Program-made: the position numbers and the translations under genes | The notes under the pieces: model-generated | Databases searched by the model: none | Told to the model about the DNA's origin: nothing | What the model saw: only the letters and a program-made list of their open reading frames with translations | Origin: Streptomyces sp. DHE7-1 | GTDB lineage: Bacteria; Actinomycetota; Actinomycetes; Streptomycetales; Streptomycetaceae | DNA: 64,000 nt | Direction: 5' to 3' | NCBI GenBank assembly: GCA_016432725.1 | Contig: JACJDG010000003.1 | Location: 2,232,001 to 2,296,000 of the forward strand | Shown here: piece by piece, positions 1 through 8,855 of the stretch | How the letters are laid out: the number at the start of each line of letters is the position of its first letter | Position numbering within the stretch: the stretch's first letter is position 1

Positions 1-68
1 CGGCCTCGGAGCGAGAGTCCGGCGCGGTCGTAGGGGGCCGCACGAATGTCGTAGCGGGGTGTCACCAT
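1..68 (-). CDS. N-terminus of an unidentified protein, cut by the left edge
   Basis: An open frame starts at an ATG on the minus strand and runs off the window after about 22 codons, beginning MVTPRYDIRAAPYDRAG. Codon use looks coding, with G or C in most third positions. It is divergent from the small membrane protein gene at 215, leaving about 146 bases for two promoters. Too little is visible to assign a family. A GTG one codon inside is an alternative start. Confidence 0.35.
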   Translation of the reverse strand, partial: MVTPRYDIRAAPYDRAGLSLRG

Positions 69-214
69 GACGCAGCCCGCTGTGCGGCTTCTCCTCTCGA
101 TGCTAGCCGTCCGCTGCTCACCCAGCATCCTGGGCAACCTTTGCCGCTTCCCACGGCTCCTATTCTCGGGAGATCATCGCCCTGGCTCTGTCCGACGAGA
201 GAGGTTGAACGGGG

Positions 215-472
215 ATGTCCGAACAGCACGACTGGGAGAAAGAGTTCGATCACAAGTGGGCGAACTCGGCTGAGCACAAAGAGCCTTCGGCCCGCGCCCG
301 GATGCTCGCCGCCCGCTGGAAGGAGAACCCGCCGGACCCGGCGCCCTTCCGTGCCGACCCGGAGCGCACGGCGCCGCGCCGGTCCTCGTGGATATCGACG
401 GTCGTGGTCCTCGGCTGCGTCGCCGCGGTGATCGTCCTGCTCGGCTACGCGCAGATGCACTCGCCGTACTAG
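215..472 (+). CDS. Small single-pass membrane protein, unknown function
   Basis: This 85-residue protein begins MSEQHDWEKEFDHKWANSAEH. The first 50 residues are hydrophilic and charged. One hydrophobic segment follows at about residues 58-78 (WISTVVVLGCVAAVIVLLGYA), with only a few residues after it. The topology suggests a cytoplasmic N-terminal part anchored by a C-terminal membrane helix. I do not recognise a named family. The stop codon directly abuts an inverted repeat at 473-535. Confidence 0.7.
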   Translation: MSEQHDWEKEFDHKWANSAEHKEPSARARMLAARWKENPPDPAPFRADPERTAPRRSSWISTVVVLGCVAAVIVLLGYAQMHSPY

Positions 473-535
473 GTCGTGTCCGCGAAGTCGCGGCGTTCGC
501 CCGCCGCGACGCAGGCGTGACTTTGCGGACACGAC
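473..535. repeat. Imperfect inverted repeat with a nested hairpin (terminator or small mobile-element remnant)
   Basis: The arms are GTCGTGTCCGCGAAGTC (473-489) and GACTTTGCGGACACGAC (519-535), with 16 of 17 positions complementary. Inside lies a second, mutually exclusive hairpin: GTCGCGGCG (487-495) with CGCCGCGAC (502-510) around a six-base loop. It starts immediately after the TAG stop of the upstream gene. It could be a terminator. The long arms also resemble terminal repeats of a miniature element, but no target-site duplication is evident. Confidence 0.5.
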
Positions 536-641
536 TCAGCCCGTCACTCCCGGTGAACGGCCCGTCCAGGGTCCCCCGCAGGGGTATCCGCAGGTGCACA
601 CTGGACAGCGGGACGAGTGCCTGACCGTGGGGTGGTGCAAG

Positions 642-1562
642 ATGCAGAGCCGCTTCCGGAGCGATCGGCGGCTGACCGTGCGGATGTCGGTCACGCTGTT
701 CCTGCTCGGACTGCTGTACGTGGCCTTCGTCGCCGCGTTGATCGTGTTGCTGAAGTCCTGGCTGCTGGTCGTCGTGGTGGTCGGGGCGATGTTCGTCGCG
801 CAGTTCTGGTTCTCCGACCGGATCGCGATGTTCGCCATGCGCGGGCGGGTCGTTGAGCGGGAGGAGTATCCCGAACTGCACGCCGTGGTCGACCGGCTGT
901 GCGCGATCGCGGACATGCCGAAACCGGTGATCGCCGTCTCCGAGATGGGCATGCCGAACGCGTTCGCGACCGGGCGCAGCCCCGATCACGCCGTGGTCTG
1001 CGTGACCACCGGGCTGCTGCGCCGGCTGGAGCCCGCCGAGCTGGAGGGCGTGCTCGCGCACGAGCTGTCGCACGTGGCGCACAAGGACGTCGCCGTGATC
1101 ACCATCGCGTCGTTCCTCGGCGTGATCGCGGGACTGATCGTGCGGTTCGCCTTCTACTCGCAGGTGCTCGGCGGCGGCCGCAGGGACCAGAACACGGCCG
1201 CCGTCTTCGCCGCCGTGATGGCCGTCTCCGCGGCCGTGTACGCGATCAGCTTCCTGCTGATCCGGGCACTGTCGAGGTACCGGGAACTGGCGGCCGACCG
1301 GGCCGCCGCGCACCTGACCGGCCGGCCCTCGGCGCTGGCGTCGGCGCTCACCAAGGTCTCCGGGGACATCGCCCGGATCCCGACCGAGGACCTGCGCACG
1401 GCGCAGGCCTTCAACGCCTTCTACTTCACCCCGGCGACCGGCAAGGAGCCCGGCATCGAGCGGTTCTTCTCCACCCACCCGACCTTGCAGCAGCGGCTCG
1501 ACCAGCTCGGGCGGATCTCCCAGGAGCTGGGCGAGGCGGCCGCTCCGGGCAAGGCGGGCTGA
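642..1562 (+). CDS. htpX: M48 family membrane zinc metalloprotease, HtpX-like
   Basis: The 306-residue protein has two adjacent N-terminal hydrophobic segments (about residues 15-60). The zinc-protease motif HELSH lies at residues 140-144, with the downstream glutamate of RYRELAADRAA near residue 215 as probable third ligand. A further hydrophobic pair lies between them. HtpX proteins degrade misfolded membrane proteins at the cytoplasmic membrane. I start at the ATG giving MQSRFRSDRR, the usual start in actinobacterial homologues, preceded by a GGGGTGG purine run. The next gene, pspAB, follows after two bases, so they are probably co-transcribed and part of an envelope-stress response. Confidence 0.88.
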   Translation: MQSRFRSDRRLTVRMSVTLFLLGLLYVAFVAALIVLLKSWLLVVVVVGAMFVAQFWFSDRIAMFAMRGRVVEREEYPELHAVVDRLCAIADMPKPVIAVSEMGMPNAFATGRSPDHAVVCVTTGLLRRLEPAELEGVLAHELSHVAHKDVAVITIASFLGVIAGLIVRFAFYSQVLGGGRRDQNTAAVFAAVMAVSAAVYAISFLLIRALSRYRELAADRAAAHLTGRPSALASALTKVSGDIARIPTEDLRTAQAFNAFYFTPATGKEPGIERFFSTHPTLQQRLDQLGRISQELGEAAAPGKAG

Positions 1563-1564
1563 GC

Positions 1565-2147
1565 ATGGGGCTGCTGGACATCCTGCTCGGCCGCACGAAA
1601 CCGGTCGCACCCGACCTGGACCGGCTGTTCGCGCTGCCCTCGGCCGCGATCACGCTCGAGGCGGCGGCCGGGTTCACGCCGGCCGGCGTCGGCGCGGTGT
1701 GCTTCGCCACGGTCGAGGGTGCGGCCTTCGAGCAGACCCACCGCGAGATCCAGGAACTGCTCGACGCGGACGCCGACCGGTCGGGGAACCCGGTGGAGCT
1801 CACCCAGGACGGCTACGGCTACTCCTGGCTGATCTCCCGCCGCCCGCCCGAGCAGCTCCCCGAGCTGGTCAACGACCTGCACGCGGTGAACACCTCCCTG
1901 GAGGCCAACGGCTTCGGCCCCAGCTGCTGTGCTCACTGACCGCTTTCACGAACGACACCGGCCGGCGGCTGGCCCTCGTCTACCTGTACAAGCGGGGCAC
2001 CTTCTTCCCTTCGCCCCGCTCCCCGGCACCGCCGAGCGCCGGGACAGCGCGCTGGAGCTGCGGGTGAAGGCGGCGCTCTCGGGTGATCTGCGGATCGAGC
2101 CGGATCTCGGCCGGTGGTTCCCGGTGTGGGGCGCGCCCGGTCTGTGA
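1565..2147 (+). CDS. pspAB: PspA-associated protein PspAB (two frame breaks)
   Basis: The product begins MGLLDILLGRTKPVAPDLDRL and, after restoration, ends LGRWFPVWGAPGL, typical of actinobacterial PspAB (about 190 residues). As read, the first frame stops at 1939. One base is missing in the C run at 1918-1921 and another near 2007-2009. Adding one base at each place gives a continuous protein that includes RRLALVYLYKRGTFFPFAPLPG. It follows htpX by two bases. PspAB is linked with PspA-type envelope maintenance by family context. The breaks look like homopolymer errors, although a pseudogene cannot be excluded from sequence alone. Confidence 0.78.
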
Positions 2148-2166
2148 CGACCGGGCACGCCTCGGC

Positions 2167-2439
2167 TCACCTGCTCTTCTCGCGCGCCTGGCGCCGGGTC
2201 TCGAAGGGGCGCTCGCGACGGTAGCGGCGCTCCCACCTGGCCTGGCGGTCGCGGCGCTCGCGGTACGCCCGGTAGGAGTCGGGGGCCGGGCCCGCGCCGG
2301 CCGGCGGGGGTGCGGCGGGCGCGCCCCGTCCGTACTTCGCGTACAGGTAGAGCAGCACGCCGGCGGCGAGCCACCAGGTGTGGTTCCCGAATCCGAGGAT
2401 CACCAGGACGACGGTCCCGGTGCTGACGATGCCACGCAT
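2167..2439 (-). CDS. Small membrane protein, unknown function
   Basis: This 90-residue protein has one or two short hydrophobic segments in the first 35 residues (TGTVVLVILGF and WWLAAGVLLYLYA). A Pro/Ala-rich linker follows, then a strongly basic Arg-rich tail (RAYRERRDRQARWERRYRRE). A GGAGG ribosome site sits close before the ATG. It converges on pspAB, with about 20 bases between the stops. I do not recognise a named family. The basic tail could contact membrane phospholipid or nucleic acid, but that is a guess. Confidence 0.7.
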   Translation of the reverse strand: MRGIVSTGTVVLVILGFGNHTWWLAAGVLLYLYAKYGRGAPAAPPPAGAGPAPDSYRAYRERRDRQARWERRYRRERPFETRRQAREKSR

Positions 2440-2561
2440 GACGGACCTCCTCCATGAGGTGAGCGGGGGACGGGTGTCGGCTTCGCGCCGTTTGTTCAGG
2501 GTAGGGAGGCCGCATCCCGCCGCGCACCTCGTTTTCCGCGCGGTCCGGCGCGTGTGAGTGA

Positions 2562-3308
2562 ATGGCGTGCATGGGCGAACTCCCCGCGTTCAAAGGCGAG
2601 TACAAGAACTTCGGTTGCGCGTGCGACGGTGAGCGGATCAGCGGGGTGAGCGCCGGTCCACCCGGACGGGTGACGGCCGTGCTCCTGCACGGCGCGGGTA
2701 ACGGCAGCAAGGAACGGCTGCTGCCGCTGCTCGCCGAGTTCGCCGGCCACAGCGCGCACGCCCTGGCCTTCGACTTCTCCGGGCACGGTGACAGCACCGG
2801 CGCGCTCGCGGAGTCGAGCCTGCGGCGGCGGTTCGCGCAGGCGGTCGCGGTGATCGACGCGCACGCCCCGGCGGACGATCCGCTGGTGCTGGTGGGGTTC
2901 AGCATGAGCGGGCAGACGGTCGCGGATCTGGTCCGCCACTACGCGCGCCGGGTCGTGGCGGTGGGCCTGTGCGCGCCCGCCGTGTACGCGCCGGAGGCCT
3001 GGGACGAGCCCTTCGGTGACGGCAGCCGGCGGTTCAGCACCGTAATCCGCACGCCCGGGAGCTGGCGTACCTCCCCGGCGCTGGAGGTGCTGCGCGCGTT
3101 CGAGGGGCGGGCGGTGCTCGCCGTACCGGGCACGGACGACGTGATCCCGCCGGAGGTGACGGAGGCGGTGCAGGACGCGCTGTCGGCACGCGCGCACTAC
3201 ACCCGGCTCGAACTCCCGGACGCCGGGCACCGGTTGGGGCTGTGGTTCCAGGACCACGCCGGGGACCGGCGCGCCCTGGCGGCCGCGCTGCTGGGCGGTC
3301 TCGGGACG
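2562..3308 (+). CDS. Alpha/beta hydrolase (3' end unclear)
   Basis: The protein shows the alpha/beta hydrolase fold: LLHGAGNGSKE near residue 45 (oxyanion loop), the nucleophile elbow GFSMSG near residue 113, an acid in VPGTDDVIPPE, and the catalytic histidine in LPDAGHRLG near residue 222. Homology ends near 3300. As read, the frame continues to 3605 through sequence that belongs to the next gene in another frame, so a base is probably missing near 3300 and the true stop is hidden. The end coordinate is therefore approximate. The substrate cannot be predicted. Confidence 0.7.
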
Positions 3309-4221
3309 GTGCCCGGGCGGCGACCCGGGACTGGGTCGCCGGGCGGCTGCCGCCGGGCCGCCGGGTCGTGGACTCCCGTCCGCTGTCCGGGGCTGGTCCG
3401 CGCAGATGCGGGCACTCACGCTGGACGACGGGGAGGAGCTGGTGCTGCGCACGTTCGTACGGCCGTTCTTCCGGCGGCACGCCCGGGGCTGCTGTCCCGG
3501 GAGGCGGCGGTGCTCGGTCTGCTCGCCGGGCAGGAGGGCGTGCCGGCCCGGCCCTGGTCGGCGTCGACGCCACCGCGGAGCACTGCGACCACCCCAGCCT
3601 GCTGATGACCCGGATGCCGGGTCTGGTGCGGGTGGACGACGAGGACGGGGAGTTCCTGGACCGGCGGCTGGACCTGCTCGCCGCCCAGCTGGTCCGCGTC
3701 CACACGGTCGAGCCGGCGGAGCGGCCGCGTCCGTACCAGGCGTGGACCTCGCCCGGGCAGGTGCGTACGCCGGGGGCGCGTTGTGGGAGCGCGCGGTGGA
3801 CGTCATCCGGCGCGACCCTCCGCCGTACCGGGGGCGGTTCCTGCACCGGGACTACCACCCCGGCAACGTGCTGTTCACCGGGGCCGGGGACGGGCTCCGG
3901 GTGAGCGGGGTCGTCGACTGGGTGGAGACCTCGTGGGGCCGGCCGACCTGGACGTCGCCCACTGCTCCACGGCGCTGGCGCTGCTGCACGGCCCGGGCAC
4001 GGGCTGGCCTTCCGGGACCGGTACGAGCGGCACGGCGGCCACGGTCTGGCGGACGGCCCGGACCACCTGTACTGGCGGCTGCTCGACGCGCTGGCCTACT
4101 CCCCGACGCGGCGAAGCTGGCCGGACCCTGGCGCGAGCTGGGCCGTACAGATCTGACGCCCGAGGTGCTGGGCGAGCGGCTGACGGCCTACGTGGGCGGG
4201 CTGATGGAGCGGTACGGCTGA
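3309..4221 (+). pseudogene. Aminoglycoside phosphotransferase-family kinase, broken by at least six frameshifts
   Basis: Reading across frames recovers an APH-fold kinase: ATRDWVAGRLPPG, MRALTLDDGEELVLRTFV, LLSREAAVLGLLAGQEGVPA, the catalytic loop HRDYHPGNVLF and the metal-binding VVDWVETSWG. It ends with DLTPEVLGERLTAYVGGLMERYG. Single bases are missing near 3390, 3486, 3548, 3774, 3935, 4003 and 4102, each within a G or C run. The start is uncertain; GTG near 3309 is one candidate. The density of breaks exceeds any other gene here, so this may be a real pseudogene or an especially poor patch of sequence. Substrates of this family range from antibiotics to small metabolites. Confidence 0.65.
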
Positions 4222-4301
4222 CCCACGGACGCCGGACGGCGTGCGCCGGTGGTTTCGGCGGGCATGCTGGGTACGGCACGGCGAGCGACGGGGAGGCCGG
4301 C

Positions 4302-5482
4302 ATGGGCGACGGACGGCGGCACATCGGTACGGCGGAGCGAAGGGCGCGGCTGGCGCTGCGCCACCGCCTCGCGGACGCGGCGCGGGCGGCGGCCCCGGAA
4401 GAGGTGGCCGCCGCCCTGGTGGCCCTGCACGGCACGGACCCGGCGACGGTGTACCTGGCGGTGGCGGCGCGGCTCGCCGACGCGGCGAAGGCGGTGCCGG
4501 AGACGGAACGGGCGCTGTACGAGGACCGGACGCTGGTCCGTATGCACGGCATGCGGCACACGGTGTTCGTGTTCCCCGCGGAGCTGACCGCCGTGGTGCA
4601 CGCGTCGACGGGGCTCACGGTGGCCGCGCGGGAACGCGTCTCGCTGGTCAAGGACATGGCGAAGGCGGGGGCCCCGGACGCCGCGTGGCTGGCGGAGGTG
4701 GAGGCGTCCGCGCTGGGGCGCTGGGCCGGCGCGGGCAGGCGACGGCGGCGGAGCTGACGGCGGACGAGCCGCGGCTGCGCGAGCAGTTCGTGTACGCGGC
4801 GGGCAAGAGCTACGAGGGGGTCCACACGGTCTCCTCGCGTCTGCTGCGGGTGCTCGGCGTGGAGGGCAAGGTGGTCCGGGGCCGTCCGCTCGGCTCCTGG
4901 ACGTCCAGCCAGTTCCGCTGGGCGCCCGCCCCGCCGCACCCGGAGCTGGACCCGGCGGCGGCTCAGGCCGGCCTGCTGGAGCGCTGGCTGCGGGTCTGCG
5001 GGCCCGCGACGGAGGCGGACCTGAAGTGGTGGACCGGCTGGCGGGTGACGGAGGTCCGCCGCGCCCTGGCCGCGATCGGCGCGCACGAGGTCGCCCTGGA
5101 GGAGGGCACGGGGTTCGTGGCGGCCGGTGACGTGGACCCGGTGGCGGCTCCCGAGCGGCCCTGGGCGGCCCTGCTGCCGGCGCTGGATCCGACGGCCATG
5201 GCCTGGCAGCGGCGCGACTGGTACCTGTCCGAGGCGCTGCGCCCGGAGCTCTTCGACCGCAGCGGCAACGTGGGCCCGACCGTGTGGTGGAACGGCCGGG
5301 TGGTGGGCGGCTGGGCCCAGCGCGCGGACGGCGGCATCGCCTGGCGGATTCCGGACGCCGGCGTCCGCCGGGAGGCGGAGCAGGCGGTGGCGGCCGAGGC
5401 GGAGCGGCTGCGGGGGTGGCTGGGCACGACGAGGGTCACCCCGCGGTTCCGCACCCCGCTGGAGCGGGAGCTGTCGGCCTGA
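4302..5482 (+). CDS. Winged-helix DNA-binding protein of the AlkZ/YcaQ-like (HTH_42) family (one frame break)
   Basis: The start is an ATG (MGDGRRHIGTAERRARL) with GGAGG seven bases upstream. Family features include VAAALVALHGTDPATVYLAVAAR, LYEDRTLVRMHGMRHTVFV, the central KWWTGW block and a C-terminal WNGRVVGGWAQR segment. As read, the first frame stops at 4757. Restoring one base in GCGGGC at 4731-4736 joins it to the frame ending at 5482 and yields about 393 residues, near the family's usual length. Some relatives are DNA glycosylases acting on crosslinks and alkylated bases. Whether this protein has that activity is not shown by the sequence. Confidence 0.78.
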
Positions 5483-5527
5483 CGGTCCGGGTGCCCCGCG
5501 CCGGCCCGGGGCACCCGGAACCTGTTC

Positions 5528-5842
5528 TCACCGGGTGTATCGCATCAGCGCCCGCACCATGTGGCACGTCGTGGCCGACGGCGGGTGCACGCCGATCCGT
5601 TCGGCGGTGCCGCGGATCGCCTCGTCGTGGGCCTGGTTCGGCAGGTAGACGCCGGTGTCGAGCATGGCTATGGCGAGGCGCATGGCCTTCAGGCGCCGGT
5701 TGTGGCCGACGTACCACTCGCGGGGCCGACCGGCCGGCAGCGGGCGCTTCTCCATCGGCGCGTAGGGCGAGTCGAGCCGGACGGAGCGCTTGGCGGTGGA
5801 CTGGGTCGGCAGCGGCTTGGACTTCAGGGCGGCAGCGGGCAC
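5528..5842 (-). CDS. Conserved small protein, unknown function
   Basis: This protein of about 104 residues contains MEKRPLPAGRPREWYVGHNRRLKA and MLDTGVYLPNQAHDEAIRG (each broken here only for naming). An AGGAGG ribosome site directly touches the upstream ATG at 5848, leaving no spacer. The GTG at 5842, six bases from the ribosome site, is the better start. There are no membrane segments or recognised catalytic motifs. It converges on the winged-helix gene, and its upstream side faces the ArsC-like gene across about 260 bases. Confidence 0.6.
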   Translation of the reverse strand: MPAAALKSKPLPTQSTAKRSVRLDSPYAPMEKRPLPAGRPREWYVGHNRRLKAMRLAIAMLDTGVYLPNQAHDEAIRGTAERIGVHPPSATTCHMVRALMRYTR

Positions 5843-6101
5843 GGGCATCCTCCTGTCGCGGTCAGGGCATCCACCGGAAGGCCTCCGGCGATTCCCTCGA
5901 ACACTGCCCCATTCTACTGCGGGGCACTGACATTCAGGCAGCCTTAACGGGCCTCAAATGCGCAGGTGAGGACAGAAGTTGCTGCCAGGTCACGGCAGGT
6001 TCGGGAGGTGCTGGTGAGGCATCAGAAATTCGAACAGACCCGCCGCTCCGAGGCCCTCCCCGAAGCGGGTGCCGGCCCGCTCCTCGCGTACGGTGTGCCG
6101 C

Positions 6102-6470
6102 ATGGAGATCTGGATCAACCCGGCCTGTTCCAAGTGCCGCAGCGCCATCGGCCTGCTCGACGCCGAGGGGGCCGACTACACGGTCCGCCGCTACCTGGAG
6201 GACGTGCCGAGCGAGGACGAGATCAGGGCCGTGCTCGGCCGGCTCGGGCTGGAGCCGTGGGACATCACCCGCACCCAGGAGGCCGACGCCAAGGAGCTGG
6301 GCCTGAAGGACTGGGCGCGGGACGAGAGCGCGCGGGACCGGTGGATCACGGCCCTGGCCGAGCACCCGAAGCTGATCCAGCGGCCGATCATCACGGCGGA
6401 CGACGGGACCGCCCTGGTGGGCCGCTCCGAGGAGGCCGTGCAGGAGGCGGTGTCCCGGAGCAGGAGCTGA
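6102..6470 (+). CDS. ArsC/Spx-family thioredoxin-fold reductase
   Basis: The 122-residue protein begins MEIWINPACSKCRSAIGLLD, with cysteines at residues 9 and 12 at the usual active-site position of this family. The later LIQRPIITADDGTALVGRSEE matches the conserved C-terminal part of ArsC/Spx proteins (PF03960). Glutaredoxin-linked arsenate reductases use the first cysteine. Many family members have no proven arsenate activity, and no ars transporter or ArsR gene is nearby, so I name it by family only. Confidence 0.83.
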   Translation: MEIWINPACSKCRSAIGLLDAEGADYTVRRYLEDVPSEDEIRAVLGRLGLEPWDITRTQEADAKELGLKDWARDESARDRWITALAEHPKLIQRPIITADDGTALVGRSEEAVQEAVSRSRS

Positions 6471-6590
6471 CCGAGGCCCAACCACGCTGTGACGCAGGTT
6501 ACTTGGAGGAATCCCGGTGACCGCTGAGTAACCCTGTTCGGGATCTCGTACATAGCGGCGTACGCTCCCCTACCTCTTCAGGAGGCGCGC

Positions 6591-7321
6591 ATGTCGCGCA
6601 GGAGAACTCTCGGCACGAAGAAGAAGCTCGCGCTGCTCGTCAGCGCCGCGGCGGTGGCGGGCGGCGGAGCCTTCGCGCTGGCGTCCACCTCGAACGCCGC
6701 GCAGAGCCCGCAGAACGCCCGGACGCTGTCCGCCGGGGACTCGACGGTCTGCCAGGGCTGGCCACGGCCCACGGCAACAACGACAAGTTCATCGCGGACC
6801 AGAAGGCGAACCCGGACGCGCAGTCGGCGGCCCGGATCGCCAACCGCGAGGCGGTCGTCAAGCAGATCGAGGTCCAGCAGAAGGCCGCCGGATGCACCGT
6901 TGGGGAGTCGGCTCAGGACTCCCAGGCGGCGCAGGGCGGCCAGCAGGGCGACGGGCAGCAGGGGGCCGGCGCGCAGCAGGGCGCCGGTGCACAGGCCGGC
7001 GGGGCGCAGCAGTCCGCGCAGCCCTCGGCCCCGGCGGCCGGCGGGAACGACGCCGGCGGTGCCGCGGCCTCGGGCCAGCAGGTGTGCAAGGGCTCGACCG
7101 TCACGCTCTCCGGTGAGGGCGGCGCGCCGGCCGCGTCCAGCAACCAGTTCCCGGCCGGCACGACCCTGAAGGTCACCAACCTGGACAACAACAAGTCCAC
7201 GACGGTGAAGGTCACCTCGGTCTCAGGCAGTTGCGCGCTGCTGAACAACGCCGCCTTCGAACAGGTCCGGGAGCCGGGCAAGTTCCTCATCCGCCGCGCG
7301 CTCATCGAGAAGGTGGGGTGA
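6591..7321 (+). CDS. Secreted protein with Gln/Gly/Ala linker and RlpA-like C-terminal region (one frame break)
   Basis: An N-terminal signal peptide (RRRTLGTKKKLALLVSAAA, then GGAFALASTSNAAQ) is followed by a mature N-terminal part with AHGNNDKFIADQKANPDA. Next comes a low-complexity QGGQQGDGQQGAGAQ linker. The C-terminal 80 residues include FPAGTTLKVTNLDNNKS, which resembles the double-psi barrel of RlpA or expansin-like proteins. The frame breaks near 6755, where one base is missing in CAGGGCTGG; restoring it joins both parts. A ribosome site CAGGAGG precedes the ATG. The protein is probably exported and cell-wall-associated; an enzymatic role is not shown. Confidence 0.72.
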
Positions 7322-7380
7322 GGGCCGGCCGGTGAGGGGCGGGCCGCGACGGCACCGGCAGGGCGACGGGTACGCCGCCT

Positions 7381-7409
7381 TGCACCCGGCGGAGCAGGAG
7401 CCGGGTGCA
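7381..7409 (+). terminator. Hairpin downstream of the secreted-protein gene
   Basis: The arms TGCACCCGGC (7381-7390) and GCCGGGTGCA (7400-7409) pair perfectly around a nine-base loop. There is no T tract, which is common in Streptomyces terminators. It lies about 60 bases after the stop at 7321 and about 260 bases before glnII, separating the two units. Confidence 0.5.
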
Positions 7410-7531
7410 GGAGGAACAGGCGGCATACCTGGCCCGGCCGGCGCGTCGCGGCCCGCCGCCGTTTCGCCGGCGCCCCGTCGTACGCAACCGCGCGCCGCCT
7501 CACAGCGTGAGTCCGGACACAGAACGACCAG

Positions 7532-7547
7532 GTAACACGGGGTTCAC
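7532..7547 (+). promoter_or_regulatory. Candidate GlnR half-site pair upstream of glnII
   Basis: GTAAC at 7532-7536 is followed after six bases by TTCAC at 7543-7547. GlnR boxes in Streptomyces are built from GTnAC and GaAAC elements spaced by six bases, and glnII is a known GlnR target. Only the first element matches well, and the site lies about 125 bases before the glnII start. I offer it as a weak candidate within the 350-base glnII upstream region, which holds no other gene. Confidence 0.25.
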
Positions 7548-7672
7548 ATTCGAGCAATGGACGGGAAATCGCCTGTTGACAGGCTGCCGGGCAGATCGAC
7601 GCGGTGCTCCGGTGCCGCAGCGCCGCGAGCACCCGCGAGTGCGCCCGACCCACCCCCGAAGGATGTTGCCCC

Positions 7673-8704
7673 GTGACCTTCAAGGCCGAGTACATCTGGA
7701 TCGACGGCACCGAGCCGACGGCCAAGCTGCGTTCCAAGACGAAGATCATCACGGGTGCCCGGGCCGGTCTCGAGTCGCTGCCGATCTGGGGCTTCGACGG
7801 CTCCTCCACCAACCAGGCCGAGGGCCACGCCTCCGACCGCGTGCTCAAGCCGGTCTTCACCTGCCCGGACCCGATCCGCGGCGGCGACGACATCCTCGTG
7901 CTGTGCGAGGTCCTCGACATCGACATGACCCCGCACCGGTCCAACACCCGTGCCGCGCTGGCCGAGGTCGCCGGGCGGTACGCCGCGCAGGAGCCGATCT
8001 TCGGCATCGAGCAGGAGTACACCTTCTTCGACGGCACCCGCCCGCTCGGCTTCCCGGAGAACGGCTTCCCGGCCCCGCAGGGCGGCTACTACTGCGGTGT
8101 CGGCGCCGACGAGATCTTCGGCCGTGACGTGGTCGAGGCGCACCTGGAGAACTGCCTCAAGGCGGGCCTGGGCATCTCCGGCATCAACGCCGAGGTCATG
8201 CCCGGCCAGTGGGAGTTCCAGGTCGGCCCGCTCGCCCCGCTGGAGGTCTCCGACCAGCTCTGGGTGGCCCGCTGGCTGCTGTACCGCACCGCCGAGGACT
8301 TCGGTGTCTCCGCGACCCTGGACCCCAAGCCGGTCAAGGGCGACTGGAACGGCGCCGGCGCGCACACCAACTTCTCCACCAAGGCGATGCGCGAGGGCTA
8401 CGACGCGATCATCACCGCGTGCGAGTCGCTCGGTGAGGGCTCCAAGCCGCTGGACCACGTCAAGAACTACGGCGCCGGCATCGACGACCGCCTCACCGGT
8501 CTGCACGAGACCGCCCCGTGGAACGAGTACTCGTACGGCGTGTCCGACCGCGGCGCCTCGGTCCGCATCCCGTGGCAGGTCGAGAAGGACGGCAAGGGCT
8601 ACATCGAGGACCGCCGCCCGAACGCCAACGTGGACCCGTACGTGGTGACCCGCCTGCTGGTGGACACCTGCTGCTCCGCACTCGAGAAGGCCGGCCAGGT
8701 CTGA
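7673..8704 (+). CDS. glnII: Glutamine synthetase type II
   Basis: The 343-residue protein is a eukaryotic-type GSII, the length usual for Streptomyces. It starts at GTG (FKAEYIWIDGTEPTAKLRSK after the first residues). Conserved elements are LPIWGFDGSSTNQAEG, EQEYTFFDGTRPLGFP, GINAEVMPGQWEFQVG, the ATP-site GAGAHTNFSTKAMRE and the C-terminal RRPNANVDPYVVTRLL. It condenses ammonium and glutamate with ATP in the cytoplasm. Unlike GSI it is not regulated by GlnE adenylylation and is usually controlled by GlnR. It stands alone, with a hairpin before it and a perfect palindromic terminator after it. Confidence 0.96.
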   Translation: MTFKAEYIWIDGTEPTAKLRSKTKIITGARAGLESLPIWGFDGSSTNQAEGHASDRVLKPVFTCPDPIRGGDDILVLCEVLDIDMTPHRSNTRAALAEVAGRYAAQEPIFGIEQEYTFFDGTRPLGFPENGFPAPQGGYYCGVGADEIFGRDVVEAHLENCLKAGLGISGINAEVMPGQWEFQVGPLAPLEVSDQLWVARWLLYRTAEDFGVSATLDPKPVKGDWNGAGAHTNFSTKAMREGYDAIITACESLGEGSKPLDHVKNYGAGIDDRLTGLHETAPWNEYSYGVSDRGASVRIPWQVEKDGKGYIEDRRPNANVDPYVVTRLLVDTCCSALEKAGQV

Positions 8705-8719
8705 TCCGCACCGCTTCCC

Positions 8720-8755
8720 CGAAGGGGCGCCCGCCGTACGGCGGGCGCCCCTTCG
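8720..8755 (+). terminator. glnII terminator, perfect 36-base palindrome
   Basis: Positions 8720-8755 read identically on both strands (CGAAGGGGCGCCCGCCGT followed by its reverse complement). It starts 15 bases after the glnII stop codon and lies before the short ORF at 8856. The predicted stem is very stable. Confidence 0.85.
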
Positions 8756-8855
8756 GCGTCCCCGGTCACGCGCGCGGGTTCCGCTCCGGGCCGGGCGGCG
8801 TCCAAGCTGTGAGAGAGGGGTCCTGCCGGGGGCCCGCGTCTGCTTCAATGGGGTC

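Noticed and set aside
174..1610. A 478-codon minus-strand frame over the HtpX-like gene
   Set aside because: The plus strand encodes an intact M48 protease; the minus translation has no domain.
3300..3605. A hydrolase-kinase fusion protein
   Set aside because: Apparent continuity depends on frames disturbed by several missing bases, and the hydrolase fold is complete by about 3300, so fusion is not supported.
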